From Drosophila pseudoobscura (Eukaryota > Arthropoda > Insecta > Diptera > Drosophilidae): a DNA stretch of 64,000 nucleotides. Positions 1 to 13,799 of this stretch are shown here, piece after piece. Below the pieces are notes generated by a model. The model saw only the letters and a program-made list of their open reading frames with translations. It did no database searches and had not been told where the DNA came from. The stretch is taken from the NCBI RefSeq assembly GCF_009870125.1, contig NC_046680.1:3844001-3908000 (forward strand), written 5' to 3'. The position numbers and the translations under genes were made by a program. Position 1 is the first letter of the stretch, and each line of letters begins with the position of its first letter.

Positions 1-1561
1 TCTTGAAGGAGGAAGAAGAGTTTTACGAATATGGGATTGGAAGGTCTAAGCTATTTGCCAATGGCGATTTGAGATTCAATTAGTTAACAGGCCCCGATTG
101 GAGCCTCAAGAAAGTTTGTCGCTTTTTCGAGTCTTTTGTTTTTCCCCTCGGTCTGGACGTCCATCAATTCCCGCTGAAAGTGTGTCAATGAATCGTTTGT
201 GGTAGCCGCGGGTAGATTTTTGACTGCGCATATGTATGTACATATATGTATGTATTATTATATGTATATGAGGAAAAAATATTATACGCAACTCAATAAA
301 TTCTAAGCTCATGAAATAGAAAGCAGAATTTCTAAATCCAAGGCAAAAGTTAATAGTCTGGTCAATCAAATGACTCAAAGAAACTCTGAAAATATTTTAT
401 GCAAATTTTGTTTGGTAAAAACCAGCAATTTAATTTGTTCATAGTCAACTATTTTTAGGTTTGACTCACGCCGAACGCATCCCGCAATTTGGCTCAGAGA
501 TCGATTTAGCGATTGGGCACGAGCTCGGCTTAGTTCTTGTTGAGATTTTGTTTATGGTCACATGCAAATTTCACCAGCTCTTGCTGGCTAAAACAATCAG
601 GCTGACGATTTATGAGCCAAGATACCTGAGACACTGATTTAACTCGGCCTGACTGAGAATAGATTTTGGCAAATCATGCTTATCCGGATCTGATTGTGGG
701 AAAACACCAGCAAAGCTCCTCGGCTAACCAACTCAAATTCAGTCATCACAACTCTGCCAGTACTGCCAGTCTTTCCGTATGGGAGGGGGCTCATGCTATA
801 CATATAATAAAATATCGTCAATTATGAAATTGACGCTCTAAACACCAAACGACTGCCGCCCCTTTGCGTAACGCACGCTTCTTCAGATCTTCAGAGCAGA
901 CAGCAGTAGCGGGGCCACCAGAGAAGTCGTTTATCCGACTAAGAAGCTCTGACAAATTGCACACGTACTCGTGTCTACACACTACTACTGCATACATTTT
1001 GCAAAAGTGTTTAGATGTCTGAGAACCGGTGGGGAGCGGGTAGCGGATAGCTGGGACGAGGGAGGAGGGACCGGTAATCTCACACCCAACCGCGCCAGTA
1101 CGAGTTGTCTTGAGTTAACTTAAGCTCCTCCTTTGGACAAGCTACTTCGTCTTCAGTGTTGGCGGAGCAGCAAGTGCCATTTGCCATCGATATCGTGATC
1201 TCGGGCCTGACTGTCTGCCCCATCATCTATGGAATATCCTCCATAATATCATCCATCTCCATAGCTGACAAATACTCGGGTGGCTTCGCATATCCAGCTT
1301 TTCGACTTTTATGGGTCTTTCACGATCCCGTCGCGAAATGTTGTCATGACGCTGTTTGCATCTTGACGATGACGAAACACTGCTCAATCGATTACGCGAG
1401 TCACTCTGTATATTCTTGATTGTCACTGGCACCTTCTTGTTCGACTCTTAGCCTTTATACTTAGGTACATACAAAGGCAGCTTATTGGCCGCTGTTAATC
1501 GAAATATTGTCTTCTCCGCAGGTTTTTCGTAGCAACACAGAGCAAAGTGAAAGCAAAAGCC
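1..1561. other. Upstream region and 5' UTR of scaf
   Basis: No coding sequence is recognised here; the short open frames have no family resemblance. A pyrimidine-rich tract ending in CAG at 1518-1521 looks like a 3' splice site. The scaf leader would then begin at 1522, 40 bases before its ATG, and a non-coding first exon should lie further upstream. That exon and the transcription start cannot be placed from sequence alone. Confidence 0.45.
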
Positions 1562-4500
1562 ATGTTCCGATTTCGAGAACAGTTCGCAGTCGTCCTCTCC
1601 ATGGCGATGCTGGCGCTGGCTCTGGCTCTGGCCAGTGCCGACTACCAGGGCAACATGTTTCTCAACGGGCAGTACAAGAACGGCGCTAAGGAGCACCAGG
1701 AGACCCACTTCTCCGTGAACGCCGCATCGAACGTCTTCCTGAATCACGCTATCATCAGCCGCCAAGCCTCGCCCTTCCAGGGCCCCACATACCTGCCGCC
1801 AAAGGAGTTCCTGAAGTGCGCCTCAGGCCAGCAATGTGTGCGTCAGGGTCAATGTCAAAACGGATACTACACACAGCAACTGCCCAAGATCCAGGTAAGC
1901 CCCAATCCCACCCTAGCAACGGTCGTGCGCTGGACCACTCTCTAACCCGGGGCACCCATTCATTCGCTTTCAATTTATCCAGTTGTCTATTGCATAATGG
2001 ACATTGATTTGGGTTTTGCCAGCCACGCAAAAACAACAATAAATTTAGTTTGAGCTTGCGCTTGACAAGCTGCCCCAGCTCCCCGACATCCGACCCTATC
2101 GGATCCAGCGTGCTCGACCGATCCGCAGCAGCCCTACAATCAAAAAATTAAAATCCCGTCCTCAGCGATAACGCGTAAAATATTGCAGTCGTAGTTGTTG
2201 CTTGATTAGCCAGCCTGATCTGCGGATGATCGGTGGGGCCTATACGAACTGGGTTGTTTGGCACAGTTACCGTTATTTTCCGGTTTTTCATTACCGAAAT
2301 CCGAATCACATACTCGTATACGCGCATTTGTACGCGCTGCTCTGTGCTCCGCTGCCCAGTCCGGGATGGGAATGTCGTAATCCCAGAAAGTAAAAAGCGA
2401 AGTTCATGTTTAATTGCCCCTCGCCAAGTTGGCTTCGCTTCCACATAAACGTATGTAAAAAAGCTGCCGCTGCTTTGCATATTTTTCAGTGGCGTCGTAG
2501 CCCTTCGCGCTCGTAAATAACACAAACAAGACATTCGCAGGGCAATGCTTCTCCATTGATGCTCGGTTGTCTCGACCACCTGTGCCCGTGTGCCCGTGTG
2601 CAATTGAGCTGCGGATTTCTCTTTTCTTGTGGGCTTCCTCCCCACTGCTGTTTGGAGGTGCATATGAAGCTGATGACGCCCATGATGCACAGTAGGGGAA
2701 GGACGTGAAAAGGGTGCTCGAGTGCTCGTACCACGATGTGAAATTGTGCAAGTCATTTTGGGCATACTGACATTCTTGGGGACGCAATAGGCAACTCTTA
2801 TGATTATGGGAGACGAGATCCAAGGTGAAGACTCCGACAACAAGCTAGCCGACGCCGACGCCGACGCTGACGCCGACGGACACCTAATGAAGTATCTCGT
2901 GGCAGTTGGATATAAAATATGCATTTTATTTCTCACATACACCGCATACTGCACATTGCAAAACTTCTGAATTATGTTTTTTAATTAAAAATTATTGAAG
3001 CTAAGGAGCTGCGACGGCGACTCTTGCGGCACTGAGTGCTCATTTGACCCAATGACCGACCTGCACAGCGGAGCGCAGTGCAGCGACAAGTTTGGCAAGT
3101 CGAATCTAGACAAGAAATGCGTTTTTATTGGCGACCATCTCAGCTGCACAGAACGTTGCATAGATGCATGCTCTGTTAGGTCTCTGAAGTGGATTGCACC
3201 ATCGCCATACACTCCCGACCGAATTTAATGGCAATTGGCGTTATTTACTCCTACTACAATCGCCTAATATCCACTCACGCCATCAAACTTTGCAACAGTT
3301 TGCTCACACAAATTGTGGACAAAACAGCAGGCGAAAAGACTTTGAGCCAACAATTGTCACCCCGACCCGTAGGCGTCTCTCGCTTAGTTCCACCGAGCAA
3401 GACAAGATCAAGCACAGCACAGACCAGATCAGACCAGCTGGCAGGAGACCGATCAGCCAGTGTCTAGCCAAACTAGGTAACTTGTTTGAACAATCCCAAG
3501 CCGTGTGTGATCTTGACATTGACTCACTGCTGATGCAGCAGTGCAGCAGAAAGAATTGGGGGAAGGGGAGCGAGAAAATCGCGGGAAATTCGCTGGTTTT
3601 TCGCACACCTCATCCGTGTTGATGTGAAATGATGGGAAAAATGGCTCATTTTATAGGGAGCTGGAGCTATGCGCAATGCTTAGCATGCAAAGTTATTTTG
3701 TCAATAGCCAGGAATGTGAACAAATATTTGAACTCGAGTGAGCAGATGGGAATAATTATCGAAACGATTGCAAGTTACGACCACAGCACACCCAAGCAAT
3801 TAAGGAACACAAATAGAAATGAAATCTCGCAGATTTCTCAGACGATGATGTCAAAAAGTTCGCTTTTTGTGTGGGGATCTTTTCCAGTTGTTCCGTCTGT
3901 TGATGGGTTTATCAACCTGTGCGTCACATACATAATGAACAATCTATAGTATAGATAAATGTCAGATACGTCTCCAGCTCCAGATCCAGCTACAGCTCCG
4001 GTCCCGTAAAACGGAAAAGCGAAGCCGCCTCAAGTAAAACCTCATCCGCTTTTTTACCATAAGCGATCGATTCGAAGACTTGCGGTAAATGTCTCTTATG
4101 ATGCCACCCCCCCCCCCTCCCCCCCCCTGGTCTCAGCATTAACATCAATCCCATGCCCAATTCATCCACTAACCAGATTCAGGCACTTTCAAAAACCCGA
4201 GCTTAAACTTAAGTTATTGCTTTATACCCATTTATTACCCATTTAGCATGCTTAGCTCGAAAATAACCTCATGCTGAATCTCTTCATTACTCAAGGTCAT
4301 TCTTCAGAACTACGCACGGCTTTTTTAAATGGGTTTCCGATTATAGATTTTCTTGTTTTTGGGGCTATAAAGGCAGGAATAAATTAGACGTGGACAGTTT
4401 AATTTGTAACATACTCGTACAGGGGCTGATTGATATATTGAGTGGCAGCTTCTGCGCCACTGTGAACGGGTTTTTCGGACTGTTCTCTTTTATATTCACC

Positions 4501-7500
4501 TCACTGGGGACATCTGGGGAAATATACTACTCGTATTTCTAAGAGCGGACGTACACTCGGGCTGCCGTTGGCCGTACACGGACAAATAAGAGCGAGCATG
4601 TGTGGCTATTGAACTTTGGCCGCATCCAACAAAGTTATTAATTTGAAATTGTCCAGTTGCTAAATGCCAGTTGACAAAGAGCGAAGGCAGCGCAAGCAAA
4701 AAATTAGCAAGACATCTGCGAAGGTTTGGTAGAACGTCTCCAAGCACGCGGCGGCAAAGTTCAATGCAAATGCAACTGAAGAGCGTCAGCGCCAGCCCCA
4801 GCCCCAGCCCCAGCCACAGCCCCAGGCACCTGGCTGAACACTTCTTAGCACATCATTAATGCAATTGGCTGCACTTTGGTGACCTTTTGACAAAGACGAC
4901 AGCAGTCGCAGTCTCTCAATTAATGCTGCAGGGGGCAAGCGATTCATGGCTGCTGCACTGGTCAAGTACGCCCCAAGTGGCTCAATCGCATTGCCTGCTG
5001 ATTGATTGTGGGTGTCTTATCTTTAAGTCAATCTGCGAGTGTCTTTACTGCTTGCGCTTTGGCACATTATTCATCGCAGTCACTCTTTGTCTTACAGAAC
5101 TGCGAGCCGGACTCGAACGTTTGCTGCACCTACCGCGCACCACCCACCACCACCACCACCACCACAACGACTACCACACCTCTGCCGTTCGCGACCTGTC
5201 CACGCGACTCGGATTGTGTAGCACCAGAGGACTGCCGCAACGGGGAGATCAGCTCCATCAACTATGTGAAGAAGCAAGGGGTAAGTTTTGGCTGACACTT
5301 ACAAATCTGGGCAACCCAGATGGAGGATCACAAGAAACACGATACTTAGTATGCAGAGTTTCCCCATGCAATCGGTTTGAGAAGTATAACAAACGACCAG
5401 CTGAGTAAAACCGCTTTGATGTATGAAACAAAGCGATCTGAGCAGATGCACCTCGTTTTGGAGGAATCAGAGTCGACCACACCGATCCGATCCGATCCCA
5501 GCGCGTTACACAAGCCCAGCGGTACAGCAAGCACATGGGGAAGCCCCAAAGACCCAACAACCAAACAATCAAACAATCTCACAAAGCTCCGACAGCTTAT
5601 TAGCACACAATTAGTTGTAATCGCCAGAGCTCTGATTTTCGTCTTGAGATTCTCCCAAACCCCACGCGCCGAGTGGGTGGTTATTCTCTTGGCAATCTTA
5701 GACGGGTGACGTGATGCTGTCGTTACGATAAGTTACGATATTACCTAAATCGTTCTCATAACGGTTGTATATGCACATACATATGTGCGTGTGGTATACT
5801 CAATGTGGATGTACGTAGTACATACATATGTACATACATAAGTACTCGTACATAGCACTGTCATTGCCACAGGGGGAAATGTTAATGCGCAGCACTCAGG
5901 CAACGAACTTGACGCCATCGGGTGCAATCAAATTGGAATGCGGTTGAACCTTACCTTCCAGTAACGCAATATACATACATTCAAGCCAAAAAAGTGTTAA
6001 ATTACAGCCTACCAGAGCGCCAGATACAAGTGCGTATGGCAGCCAAAGAGAGGCTCTGGGAGGCCGAAACAAAGAGAGGCAAAGGGAAGTCTCGATATAT
6101 TCAACTGGCTATTGCAATTGCATAATTTGTTTACATGCAATGGCCAACAAAACGGGTCGGCTGCGTACGTTGTTGTTGCATGCAACGCCTGAAAAAATCA
6201 ACGCGGCAAGTGAAATATGTTGCAGCCCAGACGGACATCCCTGCAGCTGCAGGTCGCACTTAAAGCAAAATCGTTTTAGTTTTTTTGCTCGGTATTCAGG
6301 CACTGTACGGGTATACTATGCTTTCACTTAGTGTGACACTGAAGGATTTATCTCAATGGATACGGCTAAAGTATTGCCCACACTTTTTTGTCAGGGCTTC
6401 TAGCTTCAATTTTTGAGAGTTGTCAGAAAAAGTCCGTTTGATACCCAATCAAGTTATCTTTACTAAGAGAGGGCCAGCGAACATGGATTTTATGTAAGAG
6501 TACAGATTAAACATACTACATACATAGGCTGAAGTGAAACGGTCGACGAGATTTAAAGCATAGGGTAAATTAGTGTCGACAACCTCCGACCAAAATGCCT
6601 TTCTTGTTGGCCCTCGTTCAGGTGCTCTTGCCTCGAACTCGTTAAGTTATGCAGGCATTGACGCCAATTGCTTGGCATACTACAAAATGCACACTGGTGC
6701 AGTGTCATCAGTCTCCAACTGACCAACATCAACAGCTGTATTAGCAACCAGTTGCTCAAAGTCGTATTCCCGACCTACAAGAGGCAAGGAGGAGAAATGG
6801 CCTGAGTAGTTTAGCAGTTGAAAATGCGAGGAATGCACGCAAGGTCGTTTTGGGCTGGGATCTGAGGCCAAGACTGGGACGATACTGACAGGAATTGAGA
6901 CTTCCAAATAAGGCACATAAGGTACATTAAGCTTGATTCTTAAATCGGCATGGCATGGCACCGGTCCGGCACACTAGGTGGACTTGGACATTGTGGGCCA
7001 ACTCAGTCTCAACTTCCACATTTGCCAGATTATGCTCTTATCTGATCAATTAATGTTTACATGCTACTGAAATAGCAATCATATGTACATACATACGTAT
7101 ATACGCATGTATTATGTATGTATGTAGTATGCAGAGCGACCTTATGCCAAGCGTTTGTCAGACGCGATAACATACCCAAGCCAGCATGAACATCGTTTTA
7201 ATGGAAGAGGATTTGGAGTTGAGTCGAGTCGAGTCGAGTCGATTCGATCGATGAACGGGGAAGCACGCAAGCCTTCACTGGCTCACCAAATCACTGATAA
7301 TTATGAATATTATAGGGCATACTTACACTCCGGCCATTTATCATTTCGGCCTGGCTGATCTGGCCGACAGATCTGGCTGGCCGTGTGTGGCTTCGATTGC
7401 ATGTTTTACATTTTGTGAAATCCACCATTAAAGTTACCATTTAGGGTATCGTTTCCTACGCGCAAATGCGTGTACAACGCTGCTTTTTGAGAAAGCCGGT

Positions 7501-10500
7501 TTAAGGCTGTCTAGTTGGACAAATTTTAAGCTCTGATAAGCCTGATATATTCATTCTGGCAATCAGGTGAGCGTCTTCAAGCCTCTTCTGTGGTACCGTG
7601 GATGCAATGCATTATGATCACCCCATAACTACATAACAAATTGTAGTTGTGACCTCAGGTTTGGGGTAGTTTGGGTAATTTAGTCGGTTGATGCACCACT
7701 TGAAAACTGTAGCAGTCGGAAGAAGGGGCACACATACCAAGGCTCACACAAATGAACAGAGCAGGTCGTGATTGTCGGAGCGTCAGCATTAAGTGGACGC
7801 AGAGCAAGAACAGAGGGTGACGTAGAGCGGGAAACGAAGCGAGCGCCAACCCAAGGTCTAGGTCGAACTCGAGTTCAGCCCCCATCGCGATGGGGACAAA
7901 CCAAAGACAGAAAGTCGTTGTCAGCGCTTTTATGTTGTCACTGGTGCAGATCTGCCTAACGTAACCCTTCGTGGCGCTTCGCTTGGTTGTTATTTTATTG
8001 TTATTTAATTTTACTATAATAACAATTAATACAAATTTTTAGTCCTATTATGATTTTATTGGTCTGCGTCTCCGGGCTTCAGATCAATACAATGTCAATG
8101 TCGCTTTTGTTATACTACAACTTCATGAATGGTTTTAACGACACATTTTTGAATTATACTCAAATTTTAATATATACTGTTATGTCTTCAGAGACTATTC
8201 ATTAGTATTATTGGTAAGGCTACGCCCATTTCTGAATTATATGTCATTCAGTTTGGTCGTAAATTATTGACTTACACCCGATCCCCTGGTCTATGACTCC
8301 TATGCATAAATTGCAGTGCAGGCGCATAAACAAAAGACTTAAGCGGCAAACTTGTGTTCCAACCGACTGCTGACTTGCATGCACTCAGGGCCGAGACGAC
8401 AGCGATGTCGACGCGCAGAAGCTTCTTCACCAGAGATCGAAAATTGCCTAATTTTATAGGCGCATAAATTGCGGGCAGAAAAAGCGAAGAACCAGGCTCT
8501 AGGAATTTATTGATGTGTTAGTGGCACATTAATGCGGTCGTAAAAATAATTTCGTCTTTGCTGTGAAACATTTTCGCCATAAATTTCGAAGCTTCAGATA
8601 GGCTTGGAGCTTGGCCTGTCCTTCAAGCTGCGACTGCCAGTCGCAAGAATTGACTCAGTTCATCCAACTGGATGATGGCCCAAAGCCCATAACCCATAGC
8701 CCATCGCCCAAAGCCCAAAGCCCAAAGCCCATATTATTTTCCTCAGATATGAACTTAGCAAATCCATAAACAAAAATGTTCAAAGATTCGTGTATCCACG
8801 GGCATTCTGGTATATCATATGCTTATAGTAATTGCAACATTATTTTAAAATTGCGCCAGACAATCTATGAGACATAAGCACATAAAACCAAAAATACAAC
8901 GACAATGTCAACAATGGACAAGTTGTCTTGTATGACCACCAGCAACATTTATTAAAAGCATTTCTGAGTTGCTGTTGGTGGTTTCTGGCGATTACATATT
9001 TTAGCTGTCGCTGGTACACAAGTAGCTTGTGGTTTTCGTTGTCGATGTTGTTATCTCGGCGCGAAATGATTGATCATAAGCAATGCAGAGACCAGCGGCA
9101 AGCAAGTCCAAGTAATCGGAGATCAGGTGGAGCTCGACAGCGGGGCAGAGTAAATCTGGAGGCGAGGATAGGGCCTCCCACTTCCCCTCACTGGTATTGT
9201 CATTGGTCATTATTTCGATTTCTGGCTGAGGTATGGCATCCTTTGGGACAATGTGTATTTCGTGTGTTATATAAAGTTTAAGGCGTATGGTCCTCTTCGC
9301 TGCGATGAGTGATGTCTACATTAAGATAACATTTGATTAACTCTTAATTAATGAAAATTACGCAGAGGGTCGCCAGTTGCGCCTAATGACAATGTTAAGA
9401 AATTAAGCGGGTCAGCCGGAGCAGAAGGACAGCGTATGATAATGGTGGTTTCCATTAATGATCGGAAATTGGGCCAAGCTCAGCCGGTCCGGACGGGACA
9501 GATCAGACTTGCTCAAGACTTGCCAAACGGAAGCGCATATACTTTAATAATTATTATTATTAATTTGCCTTTCAGGCAATCAGCAGTCAGCAATGAGCAC
9601 GCGGCTGCTGCCTTTATCAGCTACCCACGGATCACTTTTTGTTTAATTTCAACAAATGAGCACATTACTCCTACATTACGGCCGACGGCGGATGCTGCTC
9701 TCTGACTTACGAGCTACAAATTGCGCGAAACAATAAGCCCAAGGTCGTGTCCCGTTGACATCTCGACTGGGGGCCGAGACCGGCGCTCAAGCTGCGTGAG
9801 AAAATCCGCCTGGAGCGAGGAAAGAGAGGGAGCACTTGGGGTGCCGTTTAATTCCACTCTTTTGTGGTGGGCGCTGGTGGTGCTACTGGTCTGGTGCTGG
9901 TTCTGGTGCTGATGATTATCGCGATGATTGCGTAAGCAGGCAGCAACTCGAACCGGCCAACAGAGTTTGTAAATTTTTCGACTGCTAAAAAATATGCAAA
10001 TGATCTCGCATTTGTATTGTAATTTCTAATGGTTCCGCAACTTGATACATTCTCAAAGCACACATACTATAAGTGTGTATGAATGTATGGACGAAATATA
10101 GCCGTATTCTGAATTCTGTCAGCTGACTAATTGCCTATTTATACATAATTTAACCAGTTAACGTTAACAGGTCGATGAATATGAACATACAGTAGATCTC
10201 TATTATTCAGAATCAGAATCAGAATCAAAATTTAACAGTTATTTGGTCATCAGCTCCTTCCACAATGATTAGCTATGGGAGAACACCTTCAAGTATGCTA
10301 GTAGCGAAGAAGGCCCCACCTACACCCCCCAAAAAAATTTGACAACTTCAGCGAACAATAGACTCGGCCGACAAACTTGAATCAGCATCCACTCGCGTCA
10401 GCCACTGCAACCGCATCTGCGTCGCGTCGCGTCGCGCCGCGTCAAAGTCATTTCAAAGTCCCCGCCCTCGACGTGTCGTATTGCATTGCACCATGAAACC

Positions 10501-12439
10501 GCACAGCCATAGACAACTCACAGCCAGACGGCATGGCCGCTTTAATGACCAGGTAGCAGTCCGTTGCCAGTCAACCAGTGAGCAGAACTTCTGCTGCTGT
10601 AATTTAATGCGCTGGTTCACGGACTCCGCAGCGCGACAACGACCATGCACGTAGCTGGATGTGCTGAGGCTCCAACTGGTAGTTTAAGTGACATAGCGTG
10701 CGTTGTCACCTATCCCCCATACCATCGATACCCTCGAGCCTACTCTAACCTTTTTGTTTCACAAATTTTTCTTGCAGCCCAACCGTTGCTACGCTCCCGA
10801 GGTGTGCTGCCGGATGCCCTCTACAACGCTAACCGAAGACGGATACATATTTAACCTGCCTGACAAGACGTTCCCGCTGCCCACCAATCCCACGGTGCCC
10901 GCCGTCCGCACAACGCAGCCTGCCCTACGTCCACTGCCCACCACTCGTCCCACTAACGAGTACCTGCCACCACAGACGACTCGTCGGCCGGTGTACCAAC
11001 AACCCCCCCAGACAACACAACGTCCCGTCTATCAGCCGCCACCCACTACCATCCGCCCGCAAACCCAGCCCACGCAGCCCGCTTACCGACCACAGCCGAC
11101 ACAGCCGCAATCGACCCGTCGTCCCACCAACGAGTATTTGCCTCCCGTATCGGTGAATGAGATTCCTCACCGCGAGATTCCACGTTACGAGCCGGACCGT
11201 GTTCCGGAACCATCTAATGAGAAGCCTGTGTACCGCGGCGAGGATCAGCTTTCGCCGCAGATCTTCCCAACGCCACAGACCGTAAATGTACCAAAATACT
11301 TTGCAAAGTGCGCCTCTGCCTTGGTCTGTACGGACGAAAACTACTGCAATGCCATCGGTGTGCTCTCCGAAACGCCCGTCGAGCTATCTCCCATGGAAGC
11401 GGCCTTCCGAGTGCCCCTCACCGACTGCTTGCAGGCCGAGAGTGGAGCAGCTGGAAAATGTTGCCGCGATCCGAACTACGTAGACCCGTGGCCAGTCAAC
11501 TTGGCCGGCGTGTGCGCCACCAGAAATAAGCGGTAAGCAAAACAAATTGATTAATCTCAAAAACAGCAATATACAATAGTCGTATTGTTTTATATTTTGA
11601 AGCACTAAGCCCACTGGCATTAAGGACCTGGATGCTAACTTTGCCGAGATCCCATGGCAGGCAATGATTCTGCGGGAGTCTAGCAAAACGCTGCTTTGTG
11701 GCGGTGCCATCATTGGGGACGAGTTCGTCCTGACCACCGCCAGCTGCGTCAACGGGTAAGAACAAGAATTTTACATGCAATATTTCTTCAATATCAATGA
11801 GAATCGAATCACGTTTAGGCTGCCAGTTAACGACATCCGCATCAAGGCCGGAGAATGGGAACTGGGAAGCACAAACGAGCCACTGCCCTTCCAGCTGACC
11901 GGGGCCAAGTCGATTGACGTCCATCCATCATATGCCTCCTCGAGCACTGCTAACGACCTGGCCATTATTCGGCTGGATAAACGCCTGGAGTTCGCCACCC
12001 ATATCCAGCCAATCTGCATCAGCGACGCGGATCCCCAGGCCTCGGAACAGTGCGTGACCTCCGGCTGGGGCAAGCAGGCATTGTCAAGTAAGTTTGGACA
12101 TGCGTCCGCACATACATATGTATCCACTCACTCTTCAATCCCTTAGTTCACGAGGAAGGCGCAATCATGCACGTTACTGACACATCGTCGCAGGGACGCA
12201 GTGAGTGCGCAGCGGACGCCACCAGCGTATGCAGCGCCACGAAGTTTGATGCATGCCAATTCGATCTGGGGAGCGCGCTCGCCTGCGGCAGCGGGTCGAG
12301 TATCCGCCTCAAGGGCATTTTCAGCGCCGAGAACTCCTGCGGGGACGGACAGACGGTGCGCTTTGCCAAGCCCGATATCAAGTGGATTAACACGGCGTTT
12401 GCCGACAGGAACAAGCCGCTGCTCCTGAAACGTTTCTAA
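1562..12439 (+). CDS. scaf: Scarface: secreted clip-domain serine protease homologue, catalytically dead
   Basis: Six coding exons with GT-AG junctions: 1562-1894, 5098-5280, 10778-11532, 11603-11755, 11819-12087 and 12147-12439. They join in frame into 661 residues. The start at 1562 is the first ATG and opens a signal peptide (hydrophobic residues about 8-26). Three six-cysteine clip-like modules follow: Cys86-Cys121, Cys145-Cys183 and Cys350-Cys401. A Thr run (128-138) separates the first two; a long Pro/Thr-rich linker (about 190-315) precedes the third. The chymotrypsin-like domain starts near 430. Its catalytic His is Ser471 (motif TTASC), Asp521 is kept, and the active-site Ser position is Leu605 (motif DLGSALAC), so it cannot cut peptide bonds. 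In D. melanogaster, scarface is an extracellular modulator of JNK-dependent epithelial sealing such as dorsal closure. The introns of 3.2 and 5.5 kb have room for enhancers, and both split a clip module. I am confident of the family and fairly confident of the orthologue. Confidence 0.93.
1895..5097 (+). other. scaf intron 1 (3.2 kb)
   Basis: No gene is recognised. The intron holds low-complexity tracts: a GACGCC-type hexamer run at 2849-2879, an almost pure C run at 4106-4128 and a CAGCCC run at 4788-4825. A 268-codon open frame on the minus strand (2148-2954) crosses the first tract and has no visible domain. The splice sites are AG|GTAAGC at 1894 and CTTACAG at 5091-5097. Confidence 0.6.
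5281..10777 (+). other. scaf intron 2 (5.5 kb)
   Basis: No gene is recognised in either strand. Simple-sequence stretches include a GAGTC run at 7217-7245, a CCCAAAG-type run at about 8675-8731, and a GGTGCT-like run near 9865-9912. The donor is GGG|GTAAGT at 5280 and the acceptor is CTTGCAG at 10771-10777. An intron of this size in a developmentally patterned gene is a plausible place for enhancers, but no specific site can be named. Confidence 0.6.
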
Positions 12440-13136
12440 TCCGCGAAAAGACGCATAGATAACCGTTCTCCGAAGTGGAGTACAGTGAAGCAGTGAGCAA
12501 AGAGGAGAATTGAATACCTACAATAGAACAGCTCCGACGGTTAATAGTCTTTTGATTTTAGTTGAACTATCTCAAATTTAGCCTACATTGCACTACTGTT
12601 GTTCTAAGTCGCAACCTGCCACGCCCACATTATAGATATTTATTCAAGACCATAAAATAACCCGAGTAGGACACCACAGTTCATATTTGTTGCAATCACA
12701 ACTATCCGACCATGTAGTTTCAATTCAGTTCAGCAGTAGAAAAACTATTGACGAGTTGTAAAATAATTAATTGTAAGCGATAGGTTGTTCACATGAATTT
12801 TTGAATGGCCAAACTAATTACTACCAGCTCCGCAAACCACGACGACCCACAAAGATTTTGATTTGAAACTTGAGATTATAAAATATACTTTCTTCAATCC
12901 ATATATGTACTATGTATTGTAAGTCGTGCCCAGTGCACTCTTTCTAGACATAAGCAAAACGGCACTCCTCTACACCACTCCACCACATCTCAGCTGCAGC
13001 ATCTACACATATTTTTACTATTATTTAAAGCTTTTCCTATATCGTGTATCGTAAATCGTGTAGGTATATGTTAATATGTTTAAAATGTTGTATAAAGTGT
13101 CTATTCATCTAAATTTAGTTTCTAATTTAAATTTTA

Positions 13137-13142
13137 AATAAA
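13137..13142 (+). terminator. Polyadenylation signal of scaf (AATAAA)
   Basis: A canonical AATAAA lies about 700 bases after the scaf stop codon in an AT-rich stretch. It is the best visible end for the scaf 3' UTR (12440 to about 13160). Confidence 0.55.
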
Positions 13143-13262
13143 GAAAAATTATTTAGATATATCAAAGAGTTTATTATTAATGCTCAACATCCTGTCGACA
13201 CAGGCGAAAATCATGGATTTCGATTACAAGCGAACTTGAAACTAAGTTGAAGTTTATTTGCA

Positions 13263-13658
13263 TTACACATTGTATCGTACACAACTATCAGCCACCGGTG
13301 TCGCACTAGTTATCATTCTCACCTCGCTGGTTCCAAATCGAATGCGATAATGTATTTCAGCGGAAAATACAAGGCACACTGGGCCGATATTCTGGCATTC
13401 AAAAATATCATGGAAACAAATTTTGAATGATACGATATCAAAATAACCTGGACTTATATATTTGATTTTAATGCAGAGCTGAAAGGTTTGCAGCCCTTCA
13501 AAGTCAGATGTTCGATCTGCTACGAGTTTGATTGTATATTTGACAGTTTGTTTTGTGTGTCTTGTGGGCTTTGTTTGTCTATTGTGCTGCACAACATTGA
13601 ATCCTGCAAAAATTCTGTAGAAATATAAAAATTTAAACAGATGAAGCAGATACCGCAT
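13263..13658 (-). CDS. Unrecognised 131-codon open frame
   Basis: An ATG-initiated frame of 131 codons with six Cys and few low-complexity runs. I do not recognise a family. It lies between the end of scaf and a transposon cluster and has no neighbour that suggests a role. Its first codons run through a TTTCTACAG that could instead be a splice acceptor, so it may be an internal or relic exon. A frame of this length can arise by chance in 64 kb read in six frames, so it is reported only as a candidate. Confidence 0.15.
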   Translation of the reverse strand: MRYLLHLFKFLYFYRIFAGFNVVQHNRQTKPTRHTKQTVKYTIKLVADRTSDFEGLQTFQLCIKIKYISPGYFDIVSFKICFHDIFECQNIGPVCLVFSAEIHYRIRFGTSEVRMITSATPVADSCVRYNV

Positions 13659-13799
13659 TACTCAACAAAAACAGCAAGTAAAAACTGCACATTATATGGG
13701 CGGTAGGGGTGAGCGTGGCCGGATTTCTCTCAGCTCTAATATATATTAATACACTCAACTGTATCTAGTTTCAAGTCTCTAACCTATTTTTTCAAACTT

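Noticed and set aside
2148-2954. 268-codon minus-strand open frame in scaf intron 1
   Set aside because: It crosses a hexamer run that reads as Ser-Ala repeats, has no domain, and lies opposite to the scaf intron with no splice or promoter support.
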